From Candidatus Corynebacterium faecigallinarum (GTDB taxonomy: Bacteria; Actinomycetota; Actinomycetes; Mycobacteriales; Mycobacteriaceae): DNA of 64,000 nt. The DNA lies in assembly GCA_019120175.1 (NCBI GenBank), contig DWVP01000024.1, positions 310,001-374,000 on the forward strand. Direction: 5' to 3'. Of this stretch, positions 20,115 through 27,875 are shown in pieces. Every line of letters begins with the position of its first letter. Position 1 is the first letter of the stretch. The translations under genes and the position numbers were made by a program. The notes under the pieces are model-generated. The model did not search any database and was not told where the DNA came from. It was given only the letters and a program-made list of their open reading frames with translations.

Positions 20115-21128
20115 ATGGCCACTGAAGACTACTGGAGCTCGCACCGAGACACCCCGCAGCCTGCCGCGCCGAGCATGCAGGTCGCGGTGGCGGACACCCT
20201 GACATTCGGGACGCCCGGGCGCGTGCCGTTCTCCGTCGAGTTCATGCCCCCACGCGACGACGACGCCGAGGCACGGCTGTGGTCGGCGGCGGAGGCATTC
20301 CACGACCTGGGTGCCAGCTTCGTCTCGGTGACGTACGGGGCCGGCGGGTCCAGCCGGGAGCGTACCGAACGTGTCGCCGCCCGCCTGGCGGTCAAGCCGT
20401 TGACCACGCTGCTCCACCTCACCCTGGTGGACCACACCGAGGAGGAGCTCCGTGGAATCCTGCGTGAGTTCGCCGCACTGGGGCTGACGAACCTGCTGGC
20501 CCTGCGTGGCGATCCTCCGGGCGACCCGATGGGCGACTGGAGCCCGGTCGAGGGAGGCCTGAACTACGCCGTTGACCTCATCGAACTGGCGCGCTCCATG
20601 CCGGAATGCGCCGATTTCGATTACGGCGTGGCCTCCTTCCCGGAGGGTCACTACCGGGCACCGGACCTGGAGGCGGACACGCGCTACACCCTGGACAAGC
20701 TGCGCGCCGGGGCGAGTTACTCGATCACCCAGATGTTCTTCGACGTCGACCACTACCTCCGACTTCGTGACCGGCTCGCCGAGGCGGATCCGGAGCACGG
20801 TGCGAAACCGGTCATTCCCGGGCTGATGCCGATCACGTCGTTGCGGTCGGTGCGCCGTCAGCTGGAGCTGTCGGGGGCGTCGCTGCCGTCGAACCTGCAG
20901 GAGCTGTTCACCAGGGTGGCGGACGGTGACGAGAAGAAGAATGCGTCGGCCATCCGTGAGGTCGGTATCGAGGTGACCACGGCGATGGCCGAGCGGCTCA
21001 TCGCCGAAGGCGCACCGGACCTGCACTTCATGACCATGAACAACGTTCGTGCGACCCAGGAGGTGCTGCACAACCTGGGGATGGCTCCGGCATGGGGGCC
21101 GGAGTTCGGTCACGACATGGTGCGCTAG
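20115..21128 (+). CDS. metF: Methylenetetrahydrofolate reductase
   Basis: 337 residues. TIM-barrel start SVEFMPPRDD with the catalytic Glu, then FVSVTYGAGGSSRERT, NLLALRGDPPGD and GASYSITQMFFDVDHYLR, all typical of MetF. It reduces 5,10-methylene-THF to 5-methyl-THF for methionine synthesis using FAD. Single-gene unit that diverges from the polyprenyl synthase; the -10 box fixes the start. The last residues HFMTMNNVRATQEVLHNLG are normal for the family. Confidence 0.95.
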   Translation: MATEDYWSSHRDTPQPAAPSMQVAVADTLTFGTPGRVPFSVEFMPPRDDDAEARLWSAAEAFHDLGASFVSVTYGAGGSSRERTERVAARLAVKPLTTLLHLTLVDHTEEELRGILREFAALGLTNLLALRGDPPGDPMGDWSPVEGGLNYAVDLIELARSMPECADFDYGVASFPEGHYRAPDLEADTRYTLDKLRAGASYSITQMFFDVDHYLRLRDRLAEADPEHGAKPVIPGLMPITSLRSVRRQLELSGASLPSNLQELFTRVADGDEKKNASAIREVGIEVTTAMAERLIAEGAPDLHFMTMNNVRATQEVLHNLGMAPAWGPEFGHDMVR

Positions 21129-21153
21129 TCGGGGTGCAACGGGTCGGGGCACC

Positions 21154-21753
21154 TCAACTGCGGTCCAAGGCCAGCACCCCGAAGGGGCGGGGGTCGGTCC
21201 CGAACCGGAAGTTCCGCAGGACGTCGTGGAAGCCGGTCGCCCGGTAGAGCGTCCACGCGGCATTGTCCTCGTCGGGGACCTCGGGGGTCGACAACAGGGC
21301 CTGGCTGCTGGACAGCTGGTCCAGCAGGCAGACCAGGAGACGGCGTCCCACCCCGTGTCTCTGGTGTCCGGGACGCACGTGGACCTCGGAGACTTCGTCG
21401 TAGTTGCTCAGGGTGCGGGAGGCGTCGTCGGGAGAGAGGCCACTGCTCCGGAGACCGCGGTGGACCTCCCGGTACCACCAGGTCGTGTCGTCGCCGGGGT
21501 ATCCGAAGGCGACACCGAGGGCGGTCTGGGACCGGTCGGACGGGTTGGCGGTGGTGCCGGCGGGGTGTTCCAGGGCCACGGCGCAGGCGAAACCGGGGCG
21601 CTGGGAGCAGCTGGTCCACAGCATGCGCCGCTGGAGATGGGCGCTGCGCGGGTAGTCCATGGCATCCAGGTGGATGTCGACGAGCTCGTCCACCCGCGTC
21701 CGGAAGTCGGTTGCGGAGAGGACGAGCACGGAGATGGTGAGTTCGTCGGGCAC
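21154..21753 (-). CDS. GNAT-family N-acetyltransferase (Rv2170-like)
   Basis: About 199 residues. Acetyl-CoA binding motif VHVRPGHQRHGVGRRLLVCLL and the following LYRATGFHDVLRNF match the GNAT fold. The substrate is unknown; a GNAT gene (Rv2170) is found at this position in M. tuberculosis. Start is uncertain: GTG 21753 (CAGGAT ends 6 nt upstream) is preferred because the 13 codons between it and the in-frame ATG 21792 have an A/T-rich third position unlike the rest of the gene. Divergent from the HEPN gene with a LexA-like box between. Confidence 0.8.
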   Translation of the reverse strand: MPDELTISVLVLSATDFRTRVDELVDIHLDAMDYPRSAHLQRRMLWTSCSQRPGFACAVALEHPAGTTANPSDRSQTALGVAFGYPGDDTTWWYREVHRGLRSSGLSPDDASRTLSNYDEVSEVHVRPGHQRHGVGRRLLVCLLDQLSSSQALLSTPEVPDEDNAAWTLYRATGFHDVLRNFRFGTDPRPFGVLALDRS

Positions 21754-21803
21754 GTGTCCATCCTGCCAAACGACTGGTGCATGAGGAAGCATGCGCCAGT
21801 ATC

Positions 21804-21819
21804 TAGAACATGTGTTCGA
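21804..21819. promoter_or_regulatory. LexA-like SOS box
   Basis: TAGAACATGTGTTCGA differs from the actinobacterial SOS palindrome TCGAAC-N4-GTTCGA at one position. It lies between the divergent GNAT and HEPN genes, about 50 bp from the former and 75 bp from the latter. Confidence 0.55.
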
Positions 21820-21892
21820 CATAGTGGATTGGGGGATTCTCCTGTCTGGCGGGGGTCGTATCGTCTCCGGTATCCGAGAAAAGGAGCAGACC

Positions 21893-22369
21893 ATGAACGA
21901 CACGAACACTGGGGCAGGAACCGGTGCTGCGGGCATCGGTGTCGGGGTGTCGTCGGCACGGGTGGCCAGGCTGACGCGGGCGCATCGGGGAGGGGCGGCG
22001 CTGCCGGAGACTTTCGTGATCGAGGCTGAGCGACTGCTGGAGCGTAGTCGCTGGGAGCCGGAGCTCGACGGGGAGCTGACCTGGGCATACCGTGGTGCGC
22101 TGCGAGCGGCCGGTGCGATCATCCAACACGCGCGCAAGAAGCGTCGCCGACTGCCGGCCGGTAGTGCGTGGTCGCGGGTGCGGGTGCTCTCCGATGAGTT
22201 CGGTGACTGGTGCGATGTCTTCGAGCGTCATGCCCGCTTCGTCGCCCGGGTTGAGATGGGTCTCGAGGCCGGGCTCACCCGGGAGGTGGTGACCGAGGTT
22301 TACCAGGATGCCTGCGAGTTTCTCGATGAGGTGCGCGGGGCGGTCGGATACCTCCCGGAGGTGGCATGA
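21893..22369 (+). CDS. SAV_6107-type HEPN domain protein
   Basis: 158 residues, all helical in appearance. The region from LPETFVIEAERLLERS through WAYRGALRAAGAIIQHA to YQDACEFLDEVRGAVGYL resembles the SAV_6107 HEPN family, found beside metF/dcw genes in Actinobacteria. HEPN proteins are often RNases or toxins, but the usual RX4-6H motif is not clearly present here, so no activity is assigned. A strong AAAAGGAG stands 6 nt before ATG 21893, in contrast to the leaderless genes around. A LexA-like box upstream suggests possible SOS control. Confidence 0.75.
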   Translation: MNDTNTGAGTGAAGIGVGVSSARVARLTRAHRGGAALPETFVIEAERLLERSRWEPELDGELTWAYRGALRAAGAIIQHARKKRRRLPAGSAWSRVRVLSDEFGDWCDVFERHARFVARVEMGLEAGLTREVVTEVYQDACEFLDEVRGAVGYLPEVA

Positions 22370-22372
22370 GGT

Positions 22373-22387
22373 AGTGCGTAACGCACT
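22373..22387. repeat. Perfect 15-bp palindrome after the HEPN gene
   Basis: AGTGCGT-A-ACGCACT, four bases after the HEPN stop codon. Too short a loop for a hairpin terminator; it may be an operator for the DUF3040 gene 120 bp downstream. A second inverted repeat, TTGACGG-N5-CCGTCAA, lies at 22454-22472. Confidence 0.4.
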
Positions 22388-22506
22388 GGGGTAGGCTTGT
22401 GGGCAGTACGGGAACTTTTTCGCGAGACTGTGCGTTGACACTGATGACACACCTTGACGGATGAGCCGTCAACTTCAGACACCCGATATTTCAGGGGAGG
22501 ACGACC

Positions 22507-22899
22507 GTGGCCCTTTCAGAACAGGAACGGCGCATGCTGCAGGAGATCGAGCAGGCGCTGATCGCCGAGGACCCGAGCCTTGCCAAGCAGGCCTCGGGCT
22601 CCGCCGGCGGCCAGGGGGGTGGAGGGGTGACCGTGGGAATCCGTTCCGTGGCTGTCCTGTTGCTCGGCCTGTGCGTCCTCATTGCCGGAATCGCACTGTC
22701 GCAGAACAGCCTCTGGTTTGTCGCGATGGCCGCCGTCGGCTTCTTCATCATGTTCGGCGGGGGACTGCTGGCGTTCCGCTCCGGTTCGTCCACGTCGTCC
22801 TCCTCGCGGAAGAACTCCACCGAGTCCGGGCGCAAGGATGGCGGCGACGGGGGCGTGGCTGACCGGATGGAAGACAGTTTCCGGAAGCGCTTCGAGTGA
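22507..22899 (+). CDS. DUF3040 membrane protein
   Basis: 130 residues. The N-terminal MALSEQERRMLQEIEQALIAEDPSLA is the characteristic start of DUF3040 proteins. Two membrane helices (about 43-62 and 66-88) and a Ser/Arg-rich tail follow. Function unknown; the gene is conserved just ahead of mraZ in Actinobacteria (Rv2169c). GTG start with AGGGGAGGA 5 nt upstream. A strong terminator follows. Confidence 0.88.
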   Translation: MALSEQERRMLQEIEQALIAEDPSLAKQASGSAGGQGGGGVTVGIRSVAVLLLGLCVLIAGIALSQNSLWFVAMAAVGFFIMFGGGLLAFRSGSSTSSSSRKNSTESGRKDGGDGGVADRMEDSFRKRFE

Positions 22900-22933
22900 G
22901 CCTCCCTCACTGACTGACTCATCGTCACTCCCC

Positions 22934-22970
22934 ACAGCGGGCCACGGGTACATCCCGTGGCCCGCTGTTT
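22934..22970 (+). terminator. Terminator after the DUF3040 gene
   Basis: ACAGCGGGCCACGGG (22934-22948) pairs perfectly with CCCGTGGCCCGCTGT (22954-22968), a 15-bp stem with a 5-nt loop, followed by TT. Confidence 0.88.
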
Positions 22971-22999
22971 GCGTGTGCGGGCCATGGTCGTCCCGCATC

Positions 23000-23198
23000 T
23001 CCCACTTTGCCCCACTGGCGATTCGGTCTCCTGGTGGGGACTCTGGGCATGTGCTGTGGAGAAAGCATGATGACCTGGGGCGGGATGGTGATGTAGCGGT
23101 CGGGTGACACTGGGAGCGTGTGGGGGATTGGGCCTCTTATGGGGCTCCCGGGGTTCTGGGAGGAGATTCTTCCCCACTTTCTCCCCACCGTGCCCCAC
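23000..23198 (-). promoter_or_regulatory. Minus-oriented CCCCAC repeat clusters upstream of mraZ
   Basis: TCCCAC at 23000 and CCCCAC at 23010 (10-bp step), and CCCCAC at 23172, 23183 and 23193 (11- and 10-bp steps). Read on the minus strand these are GTGGGG, the same word as in the operator-like array at 23304-23349. The whole non-coding region 22900-23430 carries no recognisable gene; its content is these repeats and the mraZ promoter. Confidence 0.5.
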
Positions 23199-23303
23199 CG
23201 GAATATCGTCAACTATTACCGCAGTTCATGACCGTTTTTATCGATGTCGGATCAGTGAGTCGCGGGAAAGAACTTTGATTTCCTGGGCCTGGTGGGTAGT
23301 CAG

Positions 23304-23349
23304 GTGGAGGATAGTGGGGTACTGTGGGGCACACTGGGTCGATATGGGG
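23304..23349 (+). promoter_or_regulatory. MraZ operator-like array (five repeats, 10-bp period)
   Basis: GTGGAG at 23304, GTGGGG at 23314, GTGGGG at 23324, CTGGGT at 23334 and ATGGGG at 23344, all in exact 10-bp phase. Direct TGGGN repeats at 10-bp spacing are the known binding pattern of the MraZ transcription factor, and mraZ follows. A likely -10, TAACTT at 23359-23364, places the array over the -35 region, consistent with autorepression. Confidence 0.75.
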
Positions 23350-23430
23350 CCCAGGGGATAACTTCACAGAGACTGCACACGGCAACACAGACACCTGACG
23401 AGGACCGGGCAGCCGGGGAAGGGAGCCGAC

Positions 23431-23862
23431 ATGTTCTTCGGTACCTTCACCCCGAAACTCGACGACAAGGGTCGGCTGACCCTGCCGGCGAAGTTCCGGG
23501 ACCAGCTGGGCGAGGGACTCGTCGTCGTCAACGGCCAGGACCACAGCCTTGCCGTCCACACCCGGGCAGAGTTCCAGGTGCGGGCAGCGAAGGCCGCGGC
23601 CGCCTCACGGTCCAACCCCCGAGCCCGTGCTTATGTCCGCAATCTCGCGGCGAGCGCGGACGAGCAGGAGCTGGACAAGCAGGGCCGGATCACCCTCTCG
23701 GCCGCCCACCGTGACTACGCCGGACTCGACAAGGAGTGCGTGGTCATCGGATCGGTGGACTTCATCGAGATCTGGGATGCGGCCGCCTGGCGGCGCTACC
23801 TCGACGACCACGAAGGTGACTTCGCCGACGGTGACGACGATTCCCTCGCCGGAATCCTCTGA
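23431..23862 (+). CDS. mraZ: Transcriptional regulator MraZ
   Basis: 143 residues, the usual length, with the two SpoVT/AbrB-like halves: [22 protein letters not shown] and [25 protein letters not shown]. MraZ forms ring oligomers that bind TGGGN direct repeats and controls the dcw cluster; such repeats lie just upstream. In C. glutamicum mraZ mRNA is cut by RNase III and its protein lowers ftsEX expression. ATG with GGGAAGGGA upstream; 227 bp to rsmH. Confidence 0.96.
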   Translation: MFFGTFTPKLDDKGRLTLPAKFRDQLGEGLVVVNGQDHSLAVHTRAEFQVRAAKAAAASRSNPRARAYVRNLAASADEQELDKQGRITLSAAHRDYAGLDKECVVIGSVDFIEIWDAAAWRRYLDDHEGDFADGDDDSLAGIL

Positions 23863-23963
23863 CGCCACCCCCGACACTGTCCCGACAATGACTGTGTCGC
23901 CGTGTGCCACCCGCGACGCCGGTGGGACTGTGTGCCGGCCCTCATCTGCGCGGACGACCGGAA

Positions 23964-23988
23964 TTTGATGTACTTCCCCGACATCAAA
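23964..23988 (+). repeat. Perfect inverted repeat in the mraZ-rsmH gap
   Basis: TTTGATGT (23964-23971) and ACATCAAA (23981-23988) around a 9-nt loop. It is A/T-rich amid G/C-rich DNA. It may be a processing or regulatory hairpin of the long rsmH leader; nothing else is recognised in 23863-24089. Confidence 0.45.
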
Positions 23989-24089
23989 CCCGACCCGTGC
24001 AGGTGAGGCCCCGTTCACAGTCCCGATCGGCGTCGAGGTTCATCCCCGAACTGCAGGACCCCACCATCGAGCCCGAAAGGACGACCGAC

Positions 24090-25166
24090 ATGACCGACCG
24101 GATCTCCGGCCAGCACGGACATGTCCCGGTGATGCGCGACCGGATGGTCGACCTCGTCAGCATCGGTGTCACCGCCGAGGAGGCGCCGTCCACCCCGGTC
24201 ATCGTCGACGGCACCCTCGGTGCCGGCGGCCACACCGAGGTCTTCCTCGAGTCCTTCCCCCAGGCTGTCGTCGTCGGTCTCGACCGCGACCCGTCCGCCA
24301 TCGCCCAGTCAGAACAGCGACTCGCCCGCTTCGGCGACCGCTTCGTGTCCTACCAGACCCGTTTCGACGGTCTCGGCGCCGCCATCGACGACCTTGTCGA
24401 CCAGGGGCGCATACCCGACACCGCACGCAGCGAGGGTATCTCCGGCTACCTCTTCGACCTGGGCGTGTCGTCGATGCAGCTCGACCAGGCGCAGCGTGGC
24501 TTCGCCTACTCGCAGGACTCCCCGCTGGACATGCGCATGGACCCGGAACTGCCGGTCACTGCTGCTGACATCCTGAACACCTACTCCCACGGTGACCTCG
24601 CCAGGATCCTGAAGACCTACGGTGACGAGCGCTTCGCCGGGAAGATCGCCTCGGCGGTCCTTCGCGAGCGTGAAGTGGAACCCTTCACTACCTCGGCCCG
24701 GCTCGTCGAACTGTTGTACCGGAGCATCCCGGCCGCCACCAGGCGCACCGGTGGCCACCCGGCGAAACGAACCTTCCAGGCACTGCGGGTCGAGGTCAAC
24801 GCCGAGCTGGACTCCCTGGCAGCGGTCATCCCCGAGGCGACGGGACGCCTGCACCTCGGTGGTGTGGCGGTCTTCATGAGCTACCAGTCCCTGGAGGACC
24901 GGATCGTCAAGAAGGCCCTGGCTGACCTGACCGCCGACCACACCCCACCGGGACTGCCCATGGCGCTTCCGGAGTACGCGCCCCGGTTCGACCTGGTCAC
25001 CCGCGGTGCCGAGAAGGCCACCGAGGTGGAGATCGAACAGAACCCCCGGGCTGCACCGGTCAGGGTCAGGGCAATTCGCCGGATCGTCTCAGACAGCGCC
25101 CCACACACCGCCCCACACAGCACCACCGCCAACCACGACCGACCGACAGAGCAAGGGAAGAGATGA
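24090..25166 (+). CDS. rsmH: 16S rRNA (cytosine(1402)-N4)-methyltransferase
   Basis: 358 residues. Starts [17 protein letters not shown]-binding motif [34 protein letters not shown] and the [13 protein letters not shown] signature, all of RsmH/MraW. It methylates C1402 in the decoding centre. ATG 24090 has GAAAGGA 8 nt upstream. Its stop overlaps ftsL by 4 bp. The Thr/His/Pro-rich C-terminal tail of about 25 residues is likely disordered. Confidence 0.96.
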   Translation: MTDRISGQHGHVPVMRDRMVDLVSIGVTAEEAPSTPVIVDGTLGAGGHTEVFLESFPQAVVVGLDRDPSAIAQSEQRLARFGDRFVSYQTRFDGLGAAIDDLVDQGRIPDTARSEGISGYLFDLGVSSMQLDQAQRGFAYSQDSPLDMRMDPELPVTAADILNTYSHGDLARILKTYGDERFAGKIASAVLREREVEPFTTSARLVELLYRSIPAATRRTGGHPAKRTFQALRVEVNAELDSLAAVIPEATGRLHLGGVAVFMSYQSLEDRIVKKALADLTADHTPPGLPMALPEYAPRFDLVTRGAEKATEVEIEQNPRAAPVRVRAIRRIVSDSAPHTAPHSTTANHDRPTEQGKR

Positions 25167-25843
25167 GCACCACCACAGCCACACCGTCCCGCCAGCGACG
25201 TAGCACCGCCCAGCCGGAGCGACGGTCATCCCGGTCCACCGACACCGTCGCTACGACCACCACCCGTCGCCGGGCGCACAGCAGCCCGGTACGCCGTCGG
25301 GGTTCACAGCAGCAGCTCACCGTCCGCGGACGGCGGGTGGCGGTCCGCGAGCCGCGCAACCGCACCATGATGTGGACCGTGGTCCTGATGCTGGCGCTGC
25401 TCGTCGCCGGCACGGCCCTTGCCATGTACCTCTCCGGTCGCAGCACCGAACAGTCTTTCCAGCTGAACCAGGCCCAGGCGACCTCGGATACGCTGTCCCA
25501 CGAGATCGAGTCACTGAACCGCGATGTCGAGGACGTCTCGTCCACCCAGCACATTGCCGCTGAGGCAGCCCGCCTGGGCATGGAGGTCCCCGGTCAGACC
25601 GGTGTGCTGAACGTCGAGAACGGTACCGTCGATGAAGCTCGTCCGGCGGACAACTCCGGCAACCGGCCCCTGACCGACATCGACGGTGACGTCCGTACCG
25701 TGGGGCCGTCCAGCAACACGGAGGCCACCAGCGGCGAGGGCGAGCGTAGCTCCGAGGAGGACATGGCGGCCGCTGATGCCGCTGCCGCCGCAGCCGCGGA
25801 TGCCTCGCCCCGCCAGTCGGGGGACCTGCCCTACACCCCCTGA
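25163..25843 (+). CDS. ftsL: Cell division protein FtsL-like
   Basis: 226 residues, longer than E. coli FtsL. A basic N-terminus of about 65 residues, one membrane helix ([20 protein letters not shown]), then a heptad-rich outer coiled coil containing [21 protein letters not shown]. The last 80 residues are acidic and Ala-rich with a run of Ala near the end. Identity rests on topology and the invariant place between rsmH and ftsI; sequence conservation is low in this family. It would link FtsQ and FtsW/FtsI in the divisome. Confidence 0.85.
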   Translation: MSTTTATPSRQRRSTAQPERRSSRSTDTVATTTTRRRAHSSPVRRRGSQQQLTVRGRRVAVREPRNRTMMWTVVLMLALLVAGTALAMYLSGRSTEQSFQLNQAQATSDTLSHEIESLNRDVEDVSSTQHIAAEAARLGMEVPGQTGVLNVENGTVDEARPADNSGNRPLTDIDGDVRTVGPSSNTEATSGEGERSSEEDMAAADAAAAAAADASPRQSGDLPYTP

Positions 25844-25946
25844 TCCGACACGCGTGATCCCAATGACCCGGGTTGGCGGTTCGTCCGGAGACAATGGACG
25901 GCGAACTGACACCTGTAGACGACGGACATGAAAGAACGGAGGCCAC

Positions 25947-27875
25947 GTGGGTCTGGACGAGGATCGGGCACGGCGGCGCAGCGGGGGGAGCCGCCGTGCG
26001 CCTGTGCTCGGGAACTCCTGGAACACGATGGACAGCGGGGTACGGCTGTTTACCCGACGAGGCCGCATCATCCTGGTCATCGTCGCACTCCTGGTCATCT
26101 CCCTGGTCCTGCGACTGGCCTGGGTACAGATGGTCAAGGGGCCCGAGTTGGCCTCGATGGCCAGCATGCAGCGGACCTCGGTGATCACCGAACCGGCCCA
26201 CCGCGGTACCATCGTCGACCGCAACGGTTCCCAGCTGGCCTACACCATGGAGGCCCGTTCGCTGTCGGTGCTGCCGAACCGGCTGATGGACTGGATGGAG
26301 GAGCGGCACAACCTCAACCCGTCGGAGGTCTCCCCACCCGAGGAACGACTCGAGGAGATCATCACCGGGCTACCCGTCATGCTCGAGGAGCTGCACAGCG
26401 ACAACGACACCACCATCGAGGTCGAGGAGGACGACCTCCGGGAGAAGCTGACCTCCGACTCCACCTACGAGGTGCTGGTGCGCGACGTCGACCCGGATGT
26501 TGCCGAGGAGATCTCCTCGGAGTACCCGGAGATCACCGCAGAGCGGCAGGACATCCGTCAGTACCCCAATGGTGCAGTTGCCCAGAACATCATCGGTAAG
26601 ACCAGCCGCGACGGCGAAGGCCAGTTCGGCCTGGAGCTTTCCCAGGATTCTAAACTGCAGGGCACCAACGGGTCACGGACCGTCGACATCGGACAGAACG
26701 GCATGGTCATTCCCGGCTCCACCCGCGACCGGCACCCGTCGGTCGACGGGGACAGCTACGAACTGACCGTGGACCTGGAGGCGCAGACCTACATCCAGGA
26801 ACTCCTCCAGGACGGCAAGGACAAGTCCGGTGCCGAGTCGGCCTCCGCCGTGGTCCTCGATGCAGAGACCGGCGAGGTCATCTCCATGGCGACCTCCGAC
26901 ACCATCAACCCGCGAGGCAACATCGAGGAGCAGCTCGACGACGGCAAGGTCTTCGGTAACCGGGTCGTGCAGGACGTCTTCGAACCGGGCTCGGTGGCGA
27001 AGATCATCACCGCCGCCGCCGCAATCGAGGACGGGAAGACCACCCCGGACGAGGTGCTGCAGGTGCCCGGCTCCATCGAGATGTCCGGTGTCACCGTCAA
27101 GGACGCCTGGGACCACGGTGTGGTGCCGTACACCACCACCGGCATCTTCGGTAAGTCCTCCAACGTCGGCACCCTGATGCTCGCCGACCGGGTCGGGGAG
27201 GATTCCTTCTACGACTACGTCAAGAAGTTCGGCATCGGCGAGGCCACCGACCTGGGACTGCCGAGTGAGACCAGTGGTTACGTGCCCGATCTGTCGCAGT
27301 GGTCCGGTGGTACCTTCGCCAACCTGCCGATCGGTCAGGGCATGTCGATGAGCCTGCTGCAGATGGCGAGCATCTACCAGGCCATTGCCAATGACGGCGT
27401 TCGGGTCACCCCGAGCATCATCCGCTCGGTCACCGACGCCGGCGGCACCGAGATCCCGCAGGACGAGCCGGAGTCCACCGAGGTGGTCTCCCCGGACACC
27501 GCCCGCGCGGTGCTGGACATGTTCCGGGCGGTCAACCAGTCCGACCCCACCGGTGTGCAGCAGGGAACCGCCCCCACCGCCGCCATCGAGGGCTACCAGA
27601 CCAGTGGCAAGACCGGTACCGCCCAGAAGATCGACCCGGAGACCCGCGCGTACTCCAATTCCGACTACTGGATCACCTACGCCGGGGTCGCCCCGGCCGA
27701 CGACCCCCGGTTCGTGGTCGGTATCATGCTGGATGACCCCGAGCGGGGTACCGACGGCGGGGGCGGCCAATCTGCGGCACCTCTGTTCCGCGACATTTCC
27801 TCGTGGCTTCTCGACCACTACAACGTGCCGCTGTCCCCGGACGCGGCGCCCCGACTGATCCTGGAGGCGCAGTGA
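25947..27875 (+). CDS. ftsI: Penicillin-binding protein 3, septal transpeptidase
   Basis: 642 residues. N-terminal membrane anchor (RIILVIVALLVISLVLRLAWV), a pedestal domain with RGTIVDRNG, and a transpeptidase domain with SXXK at S349-K352 (GSVAK), SXN at S404-N406 and KTG at K555-G557. It cross-links septal peptidoglycan and is the target of beta-lactams. GTG start preceded by GGAGG. In the cluster order it follows ftsL after 103 bp and overlaps the murE start region by one base. Confidence 0.95.
   Translation: MGLDEDRARRRSGGSRRAPVLGNSWNTMDSGVRLFTRRGRIILVIVALLVISLVLRLAWVQMVKGPELASMASMQRTSVITEPAHRGTIVDRNGSQLAYTMEARSLSVLPNRLMDWMEERHNLNPSEVSPPEERLEEIITGLPVMLEELHSDNDTTIEVEEDDLREKLTSDSTYEVLVRDVDPDVAEEISSEYPEITAERQDIRQYPNGAVAQNIIGKTSRDGEGQFGLELSQDSKLQGTNGSRTVDIGQNGMVIPGSTRDRHPSVDGDSYELTVDLEAQTYIQELLQDGKDKSGAESASAVVLDAETGEVISMATSDTINPRGNIEEQLDDGKVFGNRVVQDVFEPGSVAKIITAAAAIEDGKTTPDEVLQVPGSIEMSGVTVKDAWDHGVVPYTTTGIFGKSSNVGTLMLADRVGEDSFYDYVKKFGIGEATDLGLPSETSGYVPDLSQWSGGTFANLPIGQGMSMSLLQMASIYQAIANDGVRVTPSIIRSVTDAGGTEIPQDEPESTEVVSPDTARAVLDMFRAVNQSDPTGVQQGTAPTAAIEGYQTSGKTGTAQKIDPETRAYSNSDYWITYAGVAPADDPRFVVGIMLDDPERGTDGGGGQSAAPLFRDISSWLLDHYNVPLSPDAAPRLILEAQ

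Noticed and set aside
21754..21792. ATG 21792 as the GNAT start
   Set aside because: The 13 added codons have A/T-rich third positions unlike the gene; not excluded, only less likely.
22373..22387. AGTGCGTAACGCACT as a terminator of the HEPN gene
   Set aside because: A one-base centre cannot form a stable hairpin loop; better seen as an operator-like palindrome.
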